Assembly: GCA_028291985.1 (NCBI GenBank)
Contig: JAQGNE010000028.1
Span: 36,320-100,319 of the forward strand
Length of the DNA: 64,000 nucleotides
Source of the DNA: Polaromonas sp.
GTDB taxonomy: Bacteria; Pseudomonadota; Gammaproteobacteria; Burkholderiales; Burkholderiaceae_C
Direction of reading: 5' to 3'
Position numbers and translations under genes: made by a program. The notes beneath the pieces are model-generated. The model did no database searches and was not told the origin of the DNA. It saw only the letters and a list, made by a program, of their open reading frames with translations. Numbering within the stretch: the first letter of the stretch is position 1; each line of letters opens with the position of its first letter. Of this stretch, positions 10,415 through 19,635 are shown one piece after another.

Positions 10415-11266
10415 ATGCAATTAAATCTGGCTGTACCGTCTCCGTTGCAATATTTCGCCAGCCTGGTCGAGAGCGACGAGCATTTCCCTTTGCTGGAAGC
10501 GGCCGTCAGCCTGGCACAGGATGAATACCCCGATCTTGACGTGCAGCAGGTGCTGGGCGATGTCGACCAGTTGCTGGCCCGCCTCAAGCGCCGCGTTCCC
10601 GGAGATTCCCCAGCACTGCACAAGCTGCGGGCACTCAACCAGTTCTTCTTTCGCGACTTGAACTTTGGCGGCAACATCAACGACTACTACGACCCTGACA
10701 ACAGTTATGTGAATGCGGTGCTGAAAACCCGGCGCGGCATTCCCATCACGCTGGCGGTGCTGTGGCTTGAGCTGGCCAGCGGAATTGGGCTGAATGCACG
10801 CGGTGTGGCTTTTCCCGGGCATTTCATGGTCAAGGTCAACCTGCCAAAAGGGCAGGTGGTGATCGATCCCTTCAGCGGACAGTCGCTCAGCCGCGAAGAC
10901 CTGTCGGAGCGCCTGGAGCCGTTCCGGCAGCGAGACAACCTGGACGCCGAATTTGAAATGCCGATGGGGCTTTACCTGCAGTCAGCGCCGCCGCGCGACA
11001 TCATCAACCGCATGCTGCGCAACCTGAAGGATATTCATAAAACCCAGGAAGACTGGCTGCGCCTGATTGCAGTGGAAGACCGCCTGATCGTGCTGCAGCC
11101 CGACGCCTGGCCTGAATACCGGGACCGTGGCCTGGCATGGGCCGCCCAAGGCCAAGCAGACCGCGCCGTGCCCGACCTGGAAACCTATCTGGAACATGTC
11201 GAGGACGCCATGGATGCCGGTGCCGTCAATGAACGGCTGGCCGAACTGCGGCATCAGAACATCTGA
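10415..11266 (+). CDS. SirB1-family transglutaminase-like/TPR protein
   Basis: 283 residues; the N-terminal part holds the SirB1 transglutaminase-like domain (NDYYDPDNSYVNAVLKTRRG then IPITLAVLWLELA and GVAFPGHFMVK), with the conserved P-G-H-F segment. The C-terminal 90 residues (DWLRLIAVEDRL, YRDRGLAWAAQGQ) look like TPR-type helices. The family is widespread in proteobacteria with no settled biochemical role. It follows murJ by 94 bp and may share its transcript; convergent with purM. Confidence 0.88.
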   Translation: MQLNLAVPSPLQYFASLVESDEHFPLLEAAVSLAQDEYPDLDVQQVLGDVDQLLARLKRRVPGDSPALHKLRALNQFFFRDLNFGGNINDYYDPDNSYVNAVLKTRRGIPITLAVLWLELASGIGLNARGVAFPGHFMVKVNLPKGQVVIDPFSGQSLSREDLSERLEPFRQRDNLDAEFEMPMGLYLQSAPPRDIINRMLRNLKDIHKTQEDWLRLIAVEDRLIVLQPDAWPEYRDRGLAWAAQGQADRAVPDLETYLEHVEDAMDAGAVNERLAELRHQNI

Positions 11267-11340
11267 GCTGGCACTGGAACTGGAGCTGGAGAAGTAGCAG
11301 GGCCAAGACCTGCATGGCGCCTCACCGTATCCGGATTTGC

Positions 11341-11407
11341 CGAAAATAGGGTGAAATCGGCCTCTGGCCCAGTATTTACGCCGGCTGCTAGCTATTTAAT
11401 TAGTAGC
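11341..11407 (+). repeat. Long form of the GCTA-N9-TAGC repeat (intergenic)
   Basis: The stretch from AAAATAGGG to the palindrome GCTATTTAATTAGTAGC (11391-11407) lies between sirB1 and purM. It aligns over about 50 bp with 22355-22404: a GGC..GCCCAG block, TATT, a GGCC/GGCT block, CTAGCTATT and AATTA.TAG. It is AT-rich against its surroundings and has no coding potential. Confidence 0.65.
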
Positions 11408-11455
11408 AGATAGGTGATCAAACCCGATGGCAAATCGGGCTGGACGCTTTGGCCC

Positions 11456-12487
11456 TCAGGAAACCGTCACGCGCGCTCCAGAGCCCATGTCCGCAATCAG
11501 GCCAATCTGGTGCACCTGCTCGCCCGCCGCGCGCAACGTTTCCGCAGTTGCCTGCGCGTTCGCTGCACCCACCACCACCACCATGCCGATACCGTTGTTA
11601 AAGGTGCGGTTCATTTCGTGGTCGGATATCGCGGCGGTCTTTTGCAGCCATGCAAACAGCTCCGTCTGCGGCCAGCTGCCGGCCTTCAGGTGCGCGGCCA
11701 TGCCCTCGGGCAACACGCGCGGAATGTTCTCTAGCAGACCGCCACCGGTGATGTGGGCCAATGCCTTGATGGGATGCGCCGCCAGCGCCGCCAGAACGTT
11801 TTTGACGTAAAGCCGGGTGGGCTCCATCAGCGCCTGCCTGAAGGGCTTGCCGTCCAGCGTGGCGGGCAGGCTGCCGGCTGCACGCTCGATGCATTTGCGC
11901 ACCAGGCTAAAACCATTGGAATGCACCCCGCTGCTGGCAAGGCCCAGCACAACATCGCCAGGGGCAACCTCGCGGCCGGTCAGAATTTTGGACTTTTCAA
12001 CCGCACCCACCGCAAAGCCTGCCAGGTCGTATTCGCCCTCCGGGTACATGCCCGGCATTTCTGCGGTTTCTCCGCCGATGAGTGCGCAGCCGCTCAGCTC
12101 GCACCCTTTGGCAATGCCGCCGACGACAGCAGCGGCGGTGTCCACGTCCAGCTTGCCGCAGGCGAAATAGTCCAGAAAAAAGAGCGGTTCGGCGCCTTGC
12201 ACCAGCACGTCGTTCACGCTCATCGCCACCAGGTCGATGCCCACCGTGTCATGCATGCCCCACTCAAATGCCAGCCGAAGCTTGGTGCCCACACCATCGG
12301 TGCCGCTCACCAGAACCGGCTCCTTGTAGCGCTTGGGTACCTCAAACAGCGCGCCAAAGCCGCCTATGCCGGCCAGAACACCTTCACGCATGGTTTTTTT
12401 GGCCAGTGGCTTGATGCGTTCGACCAGCGCGTCACCTGCGTCAATGTCAACGCCGGCGTCTTTGTAGGAGAGGGGTGAATGCGTCAT
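11456..12487 (-). CDS. purM: Phosphoribosylformylglycinamidine cyclo-ligase (AIR synthase)
   Basis: ATP-dependent ring closure of FGAM to aminoimidazole ribonucleotide in purine synthesis. The 343-residue product has the AIRS N-domain motif [30 protein letters not shown] and the C-domain [16 protein letters not shown] at 12487 gives the usual start ([16 protein letters not shown]); the open frame to 12556 is not conserved. No clear Shine-Dalgarno is visible. Divergent from hda. Confidence 0.96.
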   Translation of the reverse strand: MTHSPLSYKDAGVDIDAGDALVERIKPLAKKTMREGVLAGIGGFGALFEVPKRYKEPVLVSGTDGVGTKLRLAFEWGMHDTVGIDLVAMSVNDVLVQGAEPLFFLDYFACGKLDVDTAAAVVGGIAKGCELSGCALIGGETAEMPGMYPEGEYDLAGFAVGAVEKSKILTGREVAPGDVVLGLASSGVHSNGFSLVRKCIERAAGSLPATLDGKPFRQALMEPTRLYVKNVLAALAAHPIKALAHITGGGLLENIPRVLPEGMAAHLKAGSWPQTELFAWLQKTAAISDHEMNRTFNNGIGMVVVVGAANAQATAETLRAAGEQVHQIGLIADMGSGARVTVS

Positions 12488-12782
12488 GAGGGAGTTGAAA
12501 GAGGCCAGTAAGTGATGGGGCAGCCGGGCCTTCACGCTGGGTGGCGCTGGCAGCAAGCCCGATAGAATGAAGGACTGATTCTAAAGGCTCTGCAGACCTT
12601 GGCCGGCGTGGCTTGCCCGGCCTTCAAAGGCAAACCGGGCCAGTTCTATTCATGGCTTTATGCAACCTGGCTGCGATACAGCGTGCTCAATTTTTTGCTG
12701 ACCCATCTTCCACCGACATTTGCCAGCAGTGCTCATCGCCTGTCGTTTGCGCGATGGGCAGGCCTGTGAGGGTGTACCAGGC
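12488..12782. other. purM/hda spacer
   Basis: 295 bp between divergent genes. An inverted pair GCCCGGCCT..../....CCGGGCC (about 12614-12643) is present, but no operator or promoter is convincing. In related genomes I recall a permease gene between purM and hda; nothing like it is here. Confidence 0.3.
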
Positions 12783-13469
12783 ATGAAACAGATTGCACTC
12801 GATATCGGCCTTGCATCGGTGCCATCTTTCGCCAATTTCTTTGCCGGTCCCAATGAGGCTGCACTAAGGCATCTGGAGGTCTGGGCGGACAGCCCTGTGC
12901 GTTCTCCGGTGCCGGTGTACCTGTGGGGTGAGCCCGGCAGTGGCAAGACCCATCTGCTCAAGGCGGTTGCCGAAACCTTGCGCTCACATGGTGGCAGCTT
13001 CGGCTGGATGGACTCTACGCTGACAGAGCCGGCGGCGTTTGACGACAACTGGACCGCCGTGATTCTGGATGAATGCCATCTGTATACCGCCGTACAACAA
13101 CAGGCGGCCTTCAATTGGTTCGTCAATGCCATCAGCGGGGGCGATGGCCAGCCGCGCCGTGTGCTGGCCGCGGGTACATTGCCGCCGGCTGATCTGGCCT
13201 TGCGAGAGGATTTGCGGACACGACTGGGATGGGGGCATGTGTTTGAGATGCGCGCCCTGAGCGAGCCGGAGCGGCGCGCTGTGCTCCGCCGTGAGGCTGA
13301 CGAGCGCGGTGTGTTTCTGGGAGACGAAGCGATTGACTTCATGCTCACCCGCTTTTCAAGAGATCTCAGCAGCCTGATGCAGTTGCTGGACCAGCTGGAT
13401 GGCTATGCCTTGCGCACGCAGCGCGCCATCACGGTTCCGCTGATCAGGGCTATGCTTGAAAACGAATAA
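12783..13469 (+). CDS. hda: DnaA-related regulatory protein Hda
   Basis: AAA+ protein that, with the sliding clamp, stimulates DnaA-ATP hydrolysis after initiation. The 228-residue product has Walker A GEPGSGKTH (about 57-65), Walker B VILDEC and the sensor/lid helices (RRAVLRREADERG). MKQIALDIGL at the N-terminus resembles the QL-type clamp-binding leader of Hda. ATG at 12783 is used; the frame to 12720 adds non-homologous sequence. The HAD gene starts right after its stop. Confidence 0.92.
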   Translation: MKQIALDIGLASVPSFANFFAGPNEAALRHLEVWADSPVRSPVPVYLWGEPGSGKTHLLKAVAETLRSHGGSFGWMDSTLTEPAAFDDNWTAVILDECHLYTAVQQQAAFNWFVNAISGGDGQPRRVLAAGTLPPADLALREDLRTRLGWGHVFEMRALSEPERRAVLRREADERGVFLGDEAIDFMLTRFSRDLSSLMQLLDQLDGYALRTQRAITVPLIRAMLENE

Positions 13470-14159
13470 ATGGACACCATGACCCAGCCGCCCCCGCGAA
13501 AAATTGCGCTTTTTGACCTGGATCACACCCTGATTCCGATGGACTCCGACTATGCCTGGGGCGAGTACACGATGGCGCTGGGCTGGTGCGACAGCGCGCA
13601 GTTTGCGAGGACGAACGCCGTTTTTTTTGAGCAGTACAAAACCGGCACGCTGGATATTCATGCCTATGTACGTTTCGCCACGCAGGCGATAAGAGAGCAG
13701 GGCGCTATAAGATCGATAGCTGCACGCCAGGACTTCATGCGGGATGTGATCGGAAAATGCTTGAAACCCAGCGCTCTTGCGCTGGTCCGTCACCACCAGG
13801 ATGCCGGCGATGAGGTCGTGATCGTCACTGCCACCAATGAATTCGTGACCCGTCCGATTGCTGACGCTTTCGGCGTTGATGAACTGATAGCCGTCGAACT
13901 TGAGCGCAATGCCAGCGAATGGTTCACCGGAGAGATCAGGGGCACGCCGTCTTTCAGAGGCGGCAAGGTGGCGCGCGTACAGGCGTGGCTGGATGCACGC
14001 CAGCTGGACTGGAAAGATGTCGAGACGACGTTTTACTCGGACTCCATGAACGATCTGCCACTGCTTGAAAGGGTAAATCAACCGGTTGCCACCAACCCGG
14101 ACGACCGGTTGCGCGCACTTGCCTTGACGCGTGGGTGGCGCATACTTGAGCTGTTTTAG
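13470..14159 (+). CDS. HAD-superfamily phosphatase (HAD-IB, SerB-like)
   Basis: 229 residues with all HAD motifs: DLDHTLIPMDSD (motif I, nucleophile Asp), the TAT-N segment (motif II), GGKVARV lysine (motif III) and SDSMNDLPLL (motif IV). The class (HAD-IB) includes phosphoserine and histidinol-phosphate phosphatases; the substrate is not deducible. ATG directly abuts the hda TAA; another ATG lies three codons in. A dispersed palindrome (13704-13720) sits in the cap-coding region (QGAIRSIAARQ). Confidence 0.88.
   Translation: MDTMTQPPPRKIALFDLDHTLIPMDSDYAWGEYTMALGWCDSAQFARTNAVFFEQYKTGTLDIHAYVRFATQAIREQGAIRSIAARQDFMRDVIGKCLKPSALALVRHHQDAGDEVVIVTATNEFVTRPIADAFGVDELIAVELERNASEWFTGEIRGTPSFRGGKVARVQAWLDARQLDWKDVETTFYSDSMNDLPLLERVNQPVATNPDDRLRALALTRGWRILELF
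13704..13720 (+). repeat. GCTA-N9-TAGC palindrome inside the HAD gene
   Basis: GCTATAAGATCGATAGC has exact arms and the standard 17-bp length. It lies in the coding sequence of the cap region and keeps the frame. Confidence 0.55.
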
Positions 14160-14218
14160 CGGTGTGCACCGGCGCTTCCGGCACGCCAGCGGCCGGCCCG
14201 CATAGCATTCAGATAACC

Positions 14219-15919
14219 ATGATCAAAACATTTATAGACAAGTTGTTCGGCAAATCGCCCGCCGATCAAAAAGGCGCCAAACGCGTCAGCAAATCGCCCT
14301 TCGGCAAGCGCGAAGACATCGCAGTCAAAGACCACGGCATTGACCCCAAACTGGTAGACGAGCGCGCGATGGATGTGGTGCACACACTCAAGCGCGGCGG
14401 CTTTGAGGCTTTCATCGTCGGGGGTGCAGTGCGCGACCTGCTGGTGGGCCTGCGCCCAAAAGATTTCGACGTTGCAACCGACGCAACGCCTGAGCAGGTC
14501 AAGGCGCTGTTCCGCCGGGCGTTCATCATTGGCAGGCGCTTTCGCATCGTTCATGTGATTTACGGCAGGGGTCGTGAGAATGAAGTCATTGAAGTGTCGA
14601 CTTTCAGGGCGCACCTGGACAGCAGCCTGGCCGAGCAGGTGGGCGGCAATGAGCGCACCAGCAAGACTGAACTGGCCGGCATGAAACACGCCGTTGACGC
14701 GTCGGGCCGCGTCCTGCGCGACAACGTCTGGGGCCCGATGGAGCAGGACGCTGCCCGGCGCGACTTCACCATCAATGCGATGTACTACGACCCAGAGTCC
14801 CAGGTGGTTGTCGACTACCACCAGGGCATCAAGGACGCGCGTAAAAAAATCATCCGCATGATTGGCGACCCGGCGTCCCGCTACCGCGAGGATCCTGTGC
14901 GCATCATCCGCGCGGTACGTTTTTCCGCTAAGCTCCATGCGCTCGGGTTCACCTTTGAAGCGAAGACCGCGGCGCCACTGAGCGAGATGAGAGGCTTGCT
15001 GGCTGATGTGCCGCAATCCAGGCTGTTCGATGAAATGCTCAAGCTGCTGCAGACGGGGCATTCGCTGGCCAGCATCGAACAGTTGAAAAAGCTCGGCATG
15101 GGTGCTGGCATCTATCCCTTGCTCGATGTCGTGGTCGAGGCTGCCAACGAGCCTTTTCTCAACCTGGCGCTGCAGGACACCGACCGCCGCGTGGGCGAAG
15201 GCAAGCCGGTTGCGCCCAGCTTTCTGCTCGCGTGCGTGCTGTGGTCGGACGTTCGTGACGGCTGGGCAAAACGCCTCAAGCGAGGCGAGCACAACACGCC
15301 GGCTTTGTTGGATGCGATTGATGACGCTTTCAATGCGAGGATCGGCGATGTGTCGGGCCGGGGCAAACTTGGTGGCGACATGCGTGACATCTGGATGATG
15401 CAGCCACGGTTTGAAAAACGCGTGGGCTCCTCGCCGTACTCCCTGCTTGACCAGCCCCGCTTCAGGGCCGGTTTTGACTTTTTGCGGCTGCGCGCACAAA
15501 CCGGTGAGGTTGATGCCGAACTTGCCGAGTGGTGGGAAAAATTCAGCACCGCCTATGACGATGAGCGCCATGTCATGGTCGAAGACATACGCATGGCGCA
15601 AATGCAAAAGCCGCAGGCCCCTCGGGTAAGGGTCAAACGCGCGGCAAGCACTTCGCCAGGCCCGATAGCTTTGGCACGCGCGGCCGATACCCTGGGCGAA
15701 GCTGGTGAACCTACCGATGCGGAGGCGCCGGCCGGATTCACGCTGGAGGCGGGCGAGTTTGCGCCGGCCAAAAAGCGCCGCCGTCGCCGCAAGCCGGCAG
15801 GCCGGGGTGATGGCGGTCTGAACACTGGCGCTGACCAGGACGCTACGGACAACAACGCCGCTATGCGTACCGGCGACGATTCGACCTTTGGCCAGCCTTC
15901 AGGCCCTGCCTCGCAGTAA
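14219..15919 (+). CDS. pcnB: Poly(A) polymerase I
   Basis: Adds poly(A) tails to RNA 3' ends and promotes decay. Nucleotidyltransferase signature GGAVRDLLVG then RPKDFDVATDATP (about residues 69-96), followed by the RRDFTINAMYYD and RYREDPVRIIRAVRF blocks typical of class II poly(A)/CCA enzymes. At 566 residues the C-terminus is long and ends in a basic KKRRRRRK patch and a low-complexity tail, probably RNA-binding. ATG at 14219 is preferred over the frame start at 14162. Followed by folK. Confidence 0.94.
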   Translation: MIKTFIDKLFGKSPADQKGAKRVSKSPFGKREDIAVKDHGIDPKLVDERAMDVVHTLKRGGFEAFIVGGAVRDLLVGLRPKDFDVATDATPEQVKALFRRAFIIGRRFRIVHVIYGRGRENEVIEVSTFRAHLDSSLAEQVGGNERTSKTELAGMKHAVDASGRVLRDNVWGPMEQDAARRDFTINAMYYDPESQVVVDYHQGIKDARKKIIRMIGDPASRYREDPVRIIRAVRFSAKLHALGFTFEAKTAAPLSEMRGLLADVPQSRLFDEMLKLLQTGHSLASIEQLKKLGMGAGIYPLLDVVVEAANEPFLNLALQDTDRRVGEGKPVAPSFLLACVLWSDVRDGWAKRLKRGEHNTPALLDAIDDAFNARIGDVSGRGKLGGDMRDIWMMQPRFEKRVGSSPYSLLDQPRFRAGFDFLRLRAQTGEVDAELAEWWEKFSTAYDDERHVMVEDIRMAQMQKPQAPRVRVKRAASTSPGPIALARAADTLGEAGEPTDAEAPAGFTLEAGEFAPAKKRRRRRKPAGRGDGGLNTGADQDATDNNAAMRTGDDSTFGQPSGPASQ

Positions 15920-15961
15920 CGCGGTCAGGCAGCAACCCAGCGGTCGCGTCGCAAGCCGGCT

Positions 15962-16480
15962 TTGTCCAAGGTGTTGGTCTATATCGCGCTGGGCGCAAAT
16001 CTGGGCGATGCGGCGCTGGCCTTGGGCGATGCCGAAAAAGCACTTGCCGGCCTGCCTGGCACGAGTCTGCTCGACCGGTCGAGCGTCTACAAAACGGCAC
16101 CTCTTGGCATCGAAATGCCGGCCAGCGAGCGGGCCTGCCTGCCGGCTGATAGCGTTGCTTTTCATCCCGACTACTTCAATGCCGTGGTGTCACTAACCAC
16201 CAGCCTGACTGCGCCTGAGTTGCTGAAGCATTTGCAGCGGATCGAAACCGACGCGGGCCGCCAGCGACCCTTTCCCAACGCGCCGCGTACGCTGGACCTT
16301 GATCTGCTGCTGTATGGCAGCGCGACCATCGACTCCACAAGCTTAACAGTGCCACATCCGCGCATGTGGCAGCGGGCTTTTGTGCTGGTGCCGCTGGCTG
16401 AAATTGCCCCGGAGCGGGTCAGCATCGAACAGCTTGAGGCGGTAGCGCATCAGGCGATCTGGCGAGTTGGTGCGTTGTGA
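15962..16480 (+). CDS. folK: HPPK (7,8-dihydro-6-hydroxymethylpterin pyrophosphokinase)
   Basis: Transfers pyrophosphate from ATP to the pterin in folate synthesis. The YIALGANLGD N-terminus, DYFNAVV, and PRTLDLDLLLYG with VPHPRMWQRAFVLVPLAEI are the HPPK signatures. The start is uncertain: TTG at 15962 is used, no ATG is available. Residues about 49-69 (after KTAPLGIE up to DYFN) are longer than the few residues I expect here, a probable in-frame insertion of roughly 15-18 residues. Conserved pcnB-folK neighbourhood. Confidence 0.93.
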   Translation: MSKVLVYIALGANLGDAALALGDAEKALAGLPGTSLLDRSSVYKTAPLGIEMPASERACLPADSVAFHPDYFNAVVSLTTSLTAPELLKHLQRIETDAGRQRPFPNAPRTLDLDLLLYGSATIDSTSLTVPHPRMWQRAFVLVPLAEIAPERVSIEQLEAVAHQAIWRVGAL

Positions 16481-16549
16481 ACTTCGCCATGAACGCGCGC
16501 CAGCTACCGCTGCAGTTCGGATGAAATTCCCTGACCTGTTGCGGTGGCA

Positions 16550-17212
16550 TCAGGGAGCCAGTCTTTCGCGCAACCAGTTCATGTCGTCCTGCAGGGTGTA
16601 GCGCAGGCGGTCATGCAGGCGGCTTCGGCGCCCCTGCCAAAACTGCCAGTTGTCCGGTTTGAGGCGATAGCCGCCCCAGTGTGGCGGTCGCGGCGGCTGC
16701 AATAAAAATTTGGCACCATACTTTGCCGCGTTCGCAACCAGAACGCCCCGTCCCGAGATTACCTCGCTTTGCGGGCTGGCCCAGGCGCCGATTCGCGAAT
16801 CCAGCGGGCGGCTGTGAAAGTAAGCATCGCTTTCCTCGTCCGATATCCTGTCCACCACGCCCTCGATTCGCACCGTGCGCTCCAGCTCCACCCAATGAAA
16901 CTGCAGGGCTGCATAGGGATTGCCAGCCAGTTCCAGCCCCTTGCGGCTCTGGTAGTTGGTGTACCAGACGATCCCGCGCTCATCAAAGCCCTTGATCAGC
17001 ACGACCCGTGTGGAGGGCCTCAAGTCGCCGCCGACAGTTGCCAGTGTCATGGCATTGGGCTCGGGCACCTTGGCGGCAATGGCCTCCTTGAACCACTGGT
17101 CAAACTGCAGGAAGGGATTCGCGTTCGATGCGGTTTCGTCGAGCTCGGCCCGCTCATAACTTTTACGGAGATCGGTTATCGACGCGTTTGCGGTGGCGTT
17201 GGGGTCAGTCAT
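16550..17212 (-). CDS. pdxH: Pyridoxamine/pyridoxine 5'-phosphate oxidase
   Basis: FMN enzyme producing PLP from PNP or PMP. The 220-residue product has [24 protein letters not shown] (given here as VVLIKGFDE and [11 protein letters not shown] binding), SRIGAWAS, and the C-terminal PPHWGGYRL and [11 protein letters not shown] motifs. ATG at 17212 gives the usual N-terminus; the frame to 17320 is not conserved. Monocistronic by spacing, convergent with folK. Confidence 0.96.
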   Translation of the reverse strand: MTDPNATANASITDLRKSYERAELDETASNANPFLQFDQWFKEAIAAKVPEPNAMTLATVGGDLRPSTRVVLIKGFDERGIVWYTNYQSRKGLELAGNPYAALQFHWVELERTVRIEGVVDRISDEESDAYFHSRPLDSRIGAWASPQSEVISGRGVLVANAAKYGAKFLLQPPRPPHWGGYRLKPDNWQFWQGRRSRLHDRLRYTLQDDMNWLRERLAP

Positions 17213-17361
17213 CGGCTGAGTATAGGTAGCGCGGGCGTTCCTGCTTACAGGGGGGTTATGGCGCTTGCCCAGCATCGCGACCTTATGTCGGCAGGGCACG
17301 GACCTGCCTGGAGGGCGCATCAGGCAGGGCGTGCTGCAGCCCCGCGCCGCACACCGCCTGG

Positions 17362-17880
17362 TCAGCTGCGGGCAATAACGGCGCAGGCAACGCGCGCGCC
17401 GGAATTTCCGGTCGGCTGGGTTTTGTAATCATCCGGGTCCAGATGCACGATCAGTCCCCGGCCAATGATGTCGGTGGCGCCGGGCCCGACGGCGATTGCC
17501 CGGGATTCAAAGTCGAAGGTAGCCACGCCGGCTGCGTCGGCTTTCAAACCTTGCAAATCACCTGCGTGGTGTTCGCCTGCACCGTGCCTGCCATGCGGGC
17601 GTCCTGCCGGGTTGAAATGGCCTCCCGCGCTCATGCCATCGCCGCTGGAGCAGTCACCTTTTTCATGCACATGAAAGCCATGCTCGGCGTTGGGTTTCAG
17701 TCCACGCACCGTGCCTGACACCCTCACGCCATTGCGCTGCGGGGTGAAGGTCACCACGCCGGCGGCCTGGCTGCCCTTTGTGCTTTGCAATTGCGCCGTA
17801 GCAGCAGGGCTGGTGTTGTTACTCATGGCGCAGGCCGTCAAAAAGAGCGCGCTGCTCAGCAGTATCAAATGAGGTTGCAT
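17362..17880 (-). CDS. sodC: Cu/Zn superoxide dismutase, lipoprotein
   Basis: Periplasmic enzyme dismutating superoxide. 172 residues with a signal peptide ending in a lipobox (LTAC, Cys17), so likely lipid-anchored. Copper and zinc ligands are in place: [33 protein letters not shown] and the C-terminal IVHLDPDDY with [12 protein letters not shown]. Divergence from chaC is not seen: both lie on the minus strand 112 bp apart. AAGG lies upstream of the ATG. Confidence 0.94.
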   Translation of the reverse strand: MQPHLILLSSALFLTACAMSNNTSPAATAQLQSTKGSQAAGVVTFTPQRNGVRVSGTVRGLKPNAEHGFHVHEKGDCSSGDGMSAGGHFNPAGRPHGRHGAGEHHAGDLQGLKADAAGVATFDFESRAIAVGPGATDIIGRGLIVHLDPDDYKTQPTGNSGARVACAVIARS

Positions 17881-17992
17881 GAAGAAGGCCTTTCGTGGCC
17901 CGGCCGGGTTGGCGGGCTATGTCCACTCTAGGCTTATCCGCCGCGGCCGGCAAGTGGATGGGCTTACGGGTTTGCCCGCCCAGATGCTCTGC

Positions 17993-18601
17993 TCATGAAC
18001 GGGCAAGACGCAGCAGTTTGCCCAGGGCGTGATCGTCGATACCCAGTTCCTGCAGCTTGCTGTGCGTCAGCTGCGCATAGTCGAGCGTGGTGCCGAAGCG
18101 CCCGCATGAGCTGCTGAAGATCTGCCGGTAGACGTCTTCGTGCAGCACACCGGTATGGTTGGGGCTGCGCTTTGACAGGGTGAAGGCCAGGGCCCTGACC
18201 TCGCCCAGCGGCGTCTGGCAGCGCAGCCATCTGGGGTCATACACGCCGTTTGGCATCTCCCGGTCCCACAGGGCAGGCAGGCTGGCGGCCACCTGCGCCT
18301 TCGCGATTCGAAACACCATGCCCTTGCAGCTTCCGCCCGACAACAGGCCGAATACCAGGCCCGGGTTTTCAGGCGTGCCGCGGTTGACGCGGCTCCACAT
18401 CTTGAGTGCGCGATGATAGCCATGGACGATCGCCAGCCGCTCCTCGGCGAACTCGAACTCGGGCCGCCAGATCAGGGACGCATAGCCAAAAATCCACAGG
18501 TCCGAGTGACCACCCCATTCGCGGGTGACCGTATCGAGCATGCGGGCGGGATCGCGGGTTGGCTGGTTGCTCGCAGCGGTTTTGAAAGCCGGGTTCTTCA
18601 C
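17993..18601 (-). CDS. ChaC-family gamma-glutamylcyclotransferase
   Basis: Glutathione-degrading cyclotransferase family (5-oxoproline plus Cys-Gly). 202 residues; WIFGYASLIWRPEF is the nucleotide-independent beta-strand/loop signature, followed by GYHRALKMWSRVNRGTPENPG and the GLVFGLLSGGSCKGMVFRI block. A C-terminal helix pair resembles YQLSxxKLQELGI. Cytosolic. Divergent from the OmpA-like gene with only 42 bp between them. Confidence 0.88.
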   Translation of the reverse strand: MKNPAFKTAASNQPTRDPARMLDTVTREWGGHSDLWIFGYASLIWRPEFEFAEERLAIVHGYHRALKMWSRVNRGTPENPGLVFGLLSGGSCKGMVFRIAKAQVAASLPALWDREMPNGVYDPRWLRCQTPLGEVRALAFTLSKRSPNHTGVLHEDVYRQIFSSSCGRFGTTLDYAQLTHSKLQELGIDDHALGKLLRLARS

Positions 18602-18643
18602 ACCCCGACTTTACAATGCGGCGATTTTCCAGGCAGGGCAATC

Positions 18644-19204
18644 ATGGGTATTGAAGACAGCGACAGCCAACCCGGCATCGTCACCGCCATCGTGGGCACG
18701 CTGGTGGCGCTGGTGGTCGGCATCACGGTGGGCGTCGGCATATCCAGCAGCAACCGACCCAAAACAGCGCCAGCGGTTTTGCCGGGCCAGGCCGTGCCCG
18801 GCAGCAGCGCGCAGGTCGCGCTTCCGGCCGCGGTTGATACGCCTGGCGAGCAGCTGGCGTCACCGCATGCATCGGATGCCGCCAGTGTGCAGGTCGACAG
18901 TGGCGTGGTGCGATTTTATTTTGCGTCGGGCAGCGCCCAGCTGGCGCCGGGTTCGGCAGAGGCATTGAAAAGTCTGATCACGGCGGCGCAACTGGGCGGC
19001 AAGCTGGCTATTTCGGGCTTTCATGATAGGACCGGCGATCAGGCGCAAAACCGGGAACTTGCCTTACAGCGCGCGCTGGCAGTCAGTGACATTCTCAAAG
19101 CTGAGGGGGTGCCGGGCTTCAGAATCGTGTTGAACAACCCGGTAGAGATGCAGGGCAGCGGCAGCATGGCTGATGCGAGGCGGGTCGAAGTTACGCTTCA
19201 GTAG
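18644..19204 (+). CDS. OmpA-like domain protein with one membrane helix
   Basis: 186 residues: a hydrophobic helix at about 12-34 (VTAIVGTLVALVVGITVGVG), a Pro/Ala-rich linker, then an OmpA/MotB-like peptidoglycan-binding domain (VRFYFASGSAQLAPGSAEAL, ISGFHDRTGD, NRELALQRALAVSDIL). The DRTGD segment corresponds to the variable loop that usually reads D-x-x-G. Probably anchored in the inner membrane with a periplasmic domain. ATG at 18644; the frame from 18413 overlaps chaC antisense and was rejected. Confidence 0.8.
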   Translation: MGIEDSDSQPGIVTAIVGTLVALVVGITVGVGISSSNRPKTAPAVLPGQAVPGSSAQVALPAAVDTPGEQLASPHASDAASVQVDSGVVRFYFASGSAQLAPGSAEALKSLITAAQLGGKLAISGFHDRTGDQAQNRELALQRALAVSDILKAEGVPGFRIVLNNPVEMQGSGSMADARRVEVTLQ

Positions 19205-19278
19205 CAGGCAGCTGCGCCGCTCGGGCGCACTGGTTATGGCTTTCGCCCGATGAAGATTGACCTTTGCGCGCGGTAGTG

Positions 19279-19311
19279 TCGAAGGGTTCTTCTCCAGTGC
19301 TGACCCTTCGA
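19279..19311. repeat. Inverted repeat TCGAAGGGT / ACCCTTCGA
   Basis: A 9-bp perfect stem (19279-19287 and 19303-19311) with a 15-nt loop. The sequence after it (CCCCGGGATGAACGGAGA) resembles the CCTTCGA..GGG.GAACGG dispersed repeat seen in many proteobacteria. It could also terminate the OmpA-like gene, though no U tract follows. Confidence 0.45.
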
Positions 19312-19386
19312 TACCCCGGGATGAACGGAGAGTAACTGATGCTTACCGGGAGGGTTGATAGCAGCCGGTCCGCTGTTCAATTTTTT

Positions 19387-19462
19387 GGTAACCCATTGGA
19401 AACCTAGTGGGCGTTCAAAAGCTCGTAACCGGGTTACCATGGGTTATGGTAATAAAGTTACC
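19387..19462. promoter_or_regulatory. Cluster of GGTAA/TTACC palindromes upstream of edd
   Basis: Three boxes: GGTAACCCATTGG (19387), the near-perfect GTAACCGGGTTAC (19425-19437) and GGTAATAAAGTTACC (19448-19462, arms GGTAA/TTACC). GTTACC/GGTAAC cores are typical of LacI-family gluconate regulators such as GntR of E. coli. Position and symmetry suggest operators for edd-eda; no matching regulator gene lies in the window. Confidence 0.5.
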
Positions 19463-19635
19463 TTTTGCGCGATCGAGGACTTCTACCTTTCAACACACCT
19501 CACCTGGCCCAGAAGCGTCTGGCATCCGTCAAACGCCAGGCCTGCAGCCAGAGCAGCTCGCCCTGCCCGTGTTCAAAATGATCAATCACCACTGCACGTT
19601 CGTGGAGTTATCAACCATTGAAAGACCGTCAACAC

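Larger units (their letters stand above)
19205..19635. other. Intergenic region upstream of edd
   Basis: 431 bp without a gene. It holds an inverted repeat at 19279-19311 and three GGTAA/TTACC boxes at 19387-19462 (listed separately). Short frames here are not supported. Confidence 0.5.

Noticed and set aside
9814..10680. Minus-strand frame (288 codons) over murJ 3' end and sirB1 5' end
   Set aside because: Crosses two real genes in antisense and has no motif.
14156..15607. Long minus-strand frame (483 codons) opposite pcnB
   Set aside because: Shadow of the pcnB gene, no start signal, His/Gln-rich composition typical of antisense GC-rich DNA.
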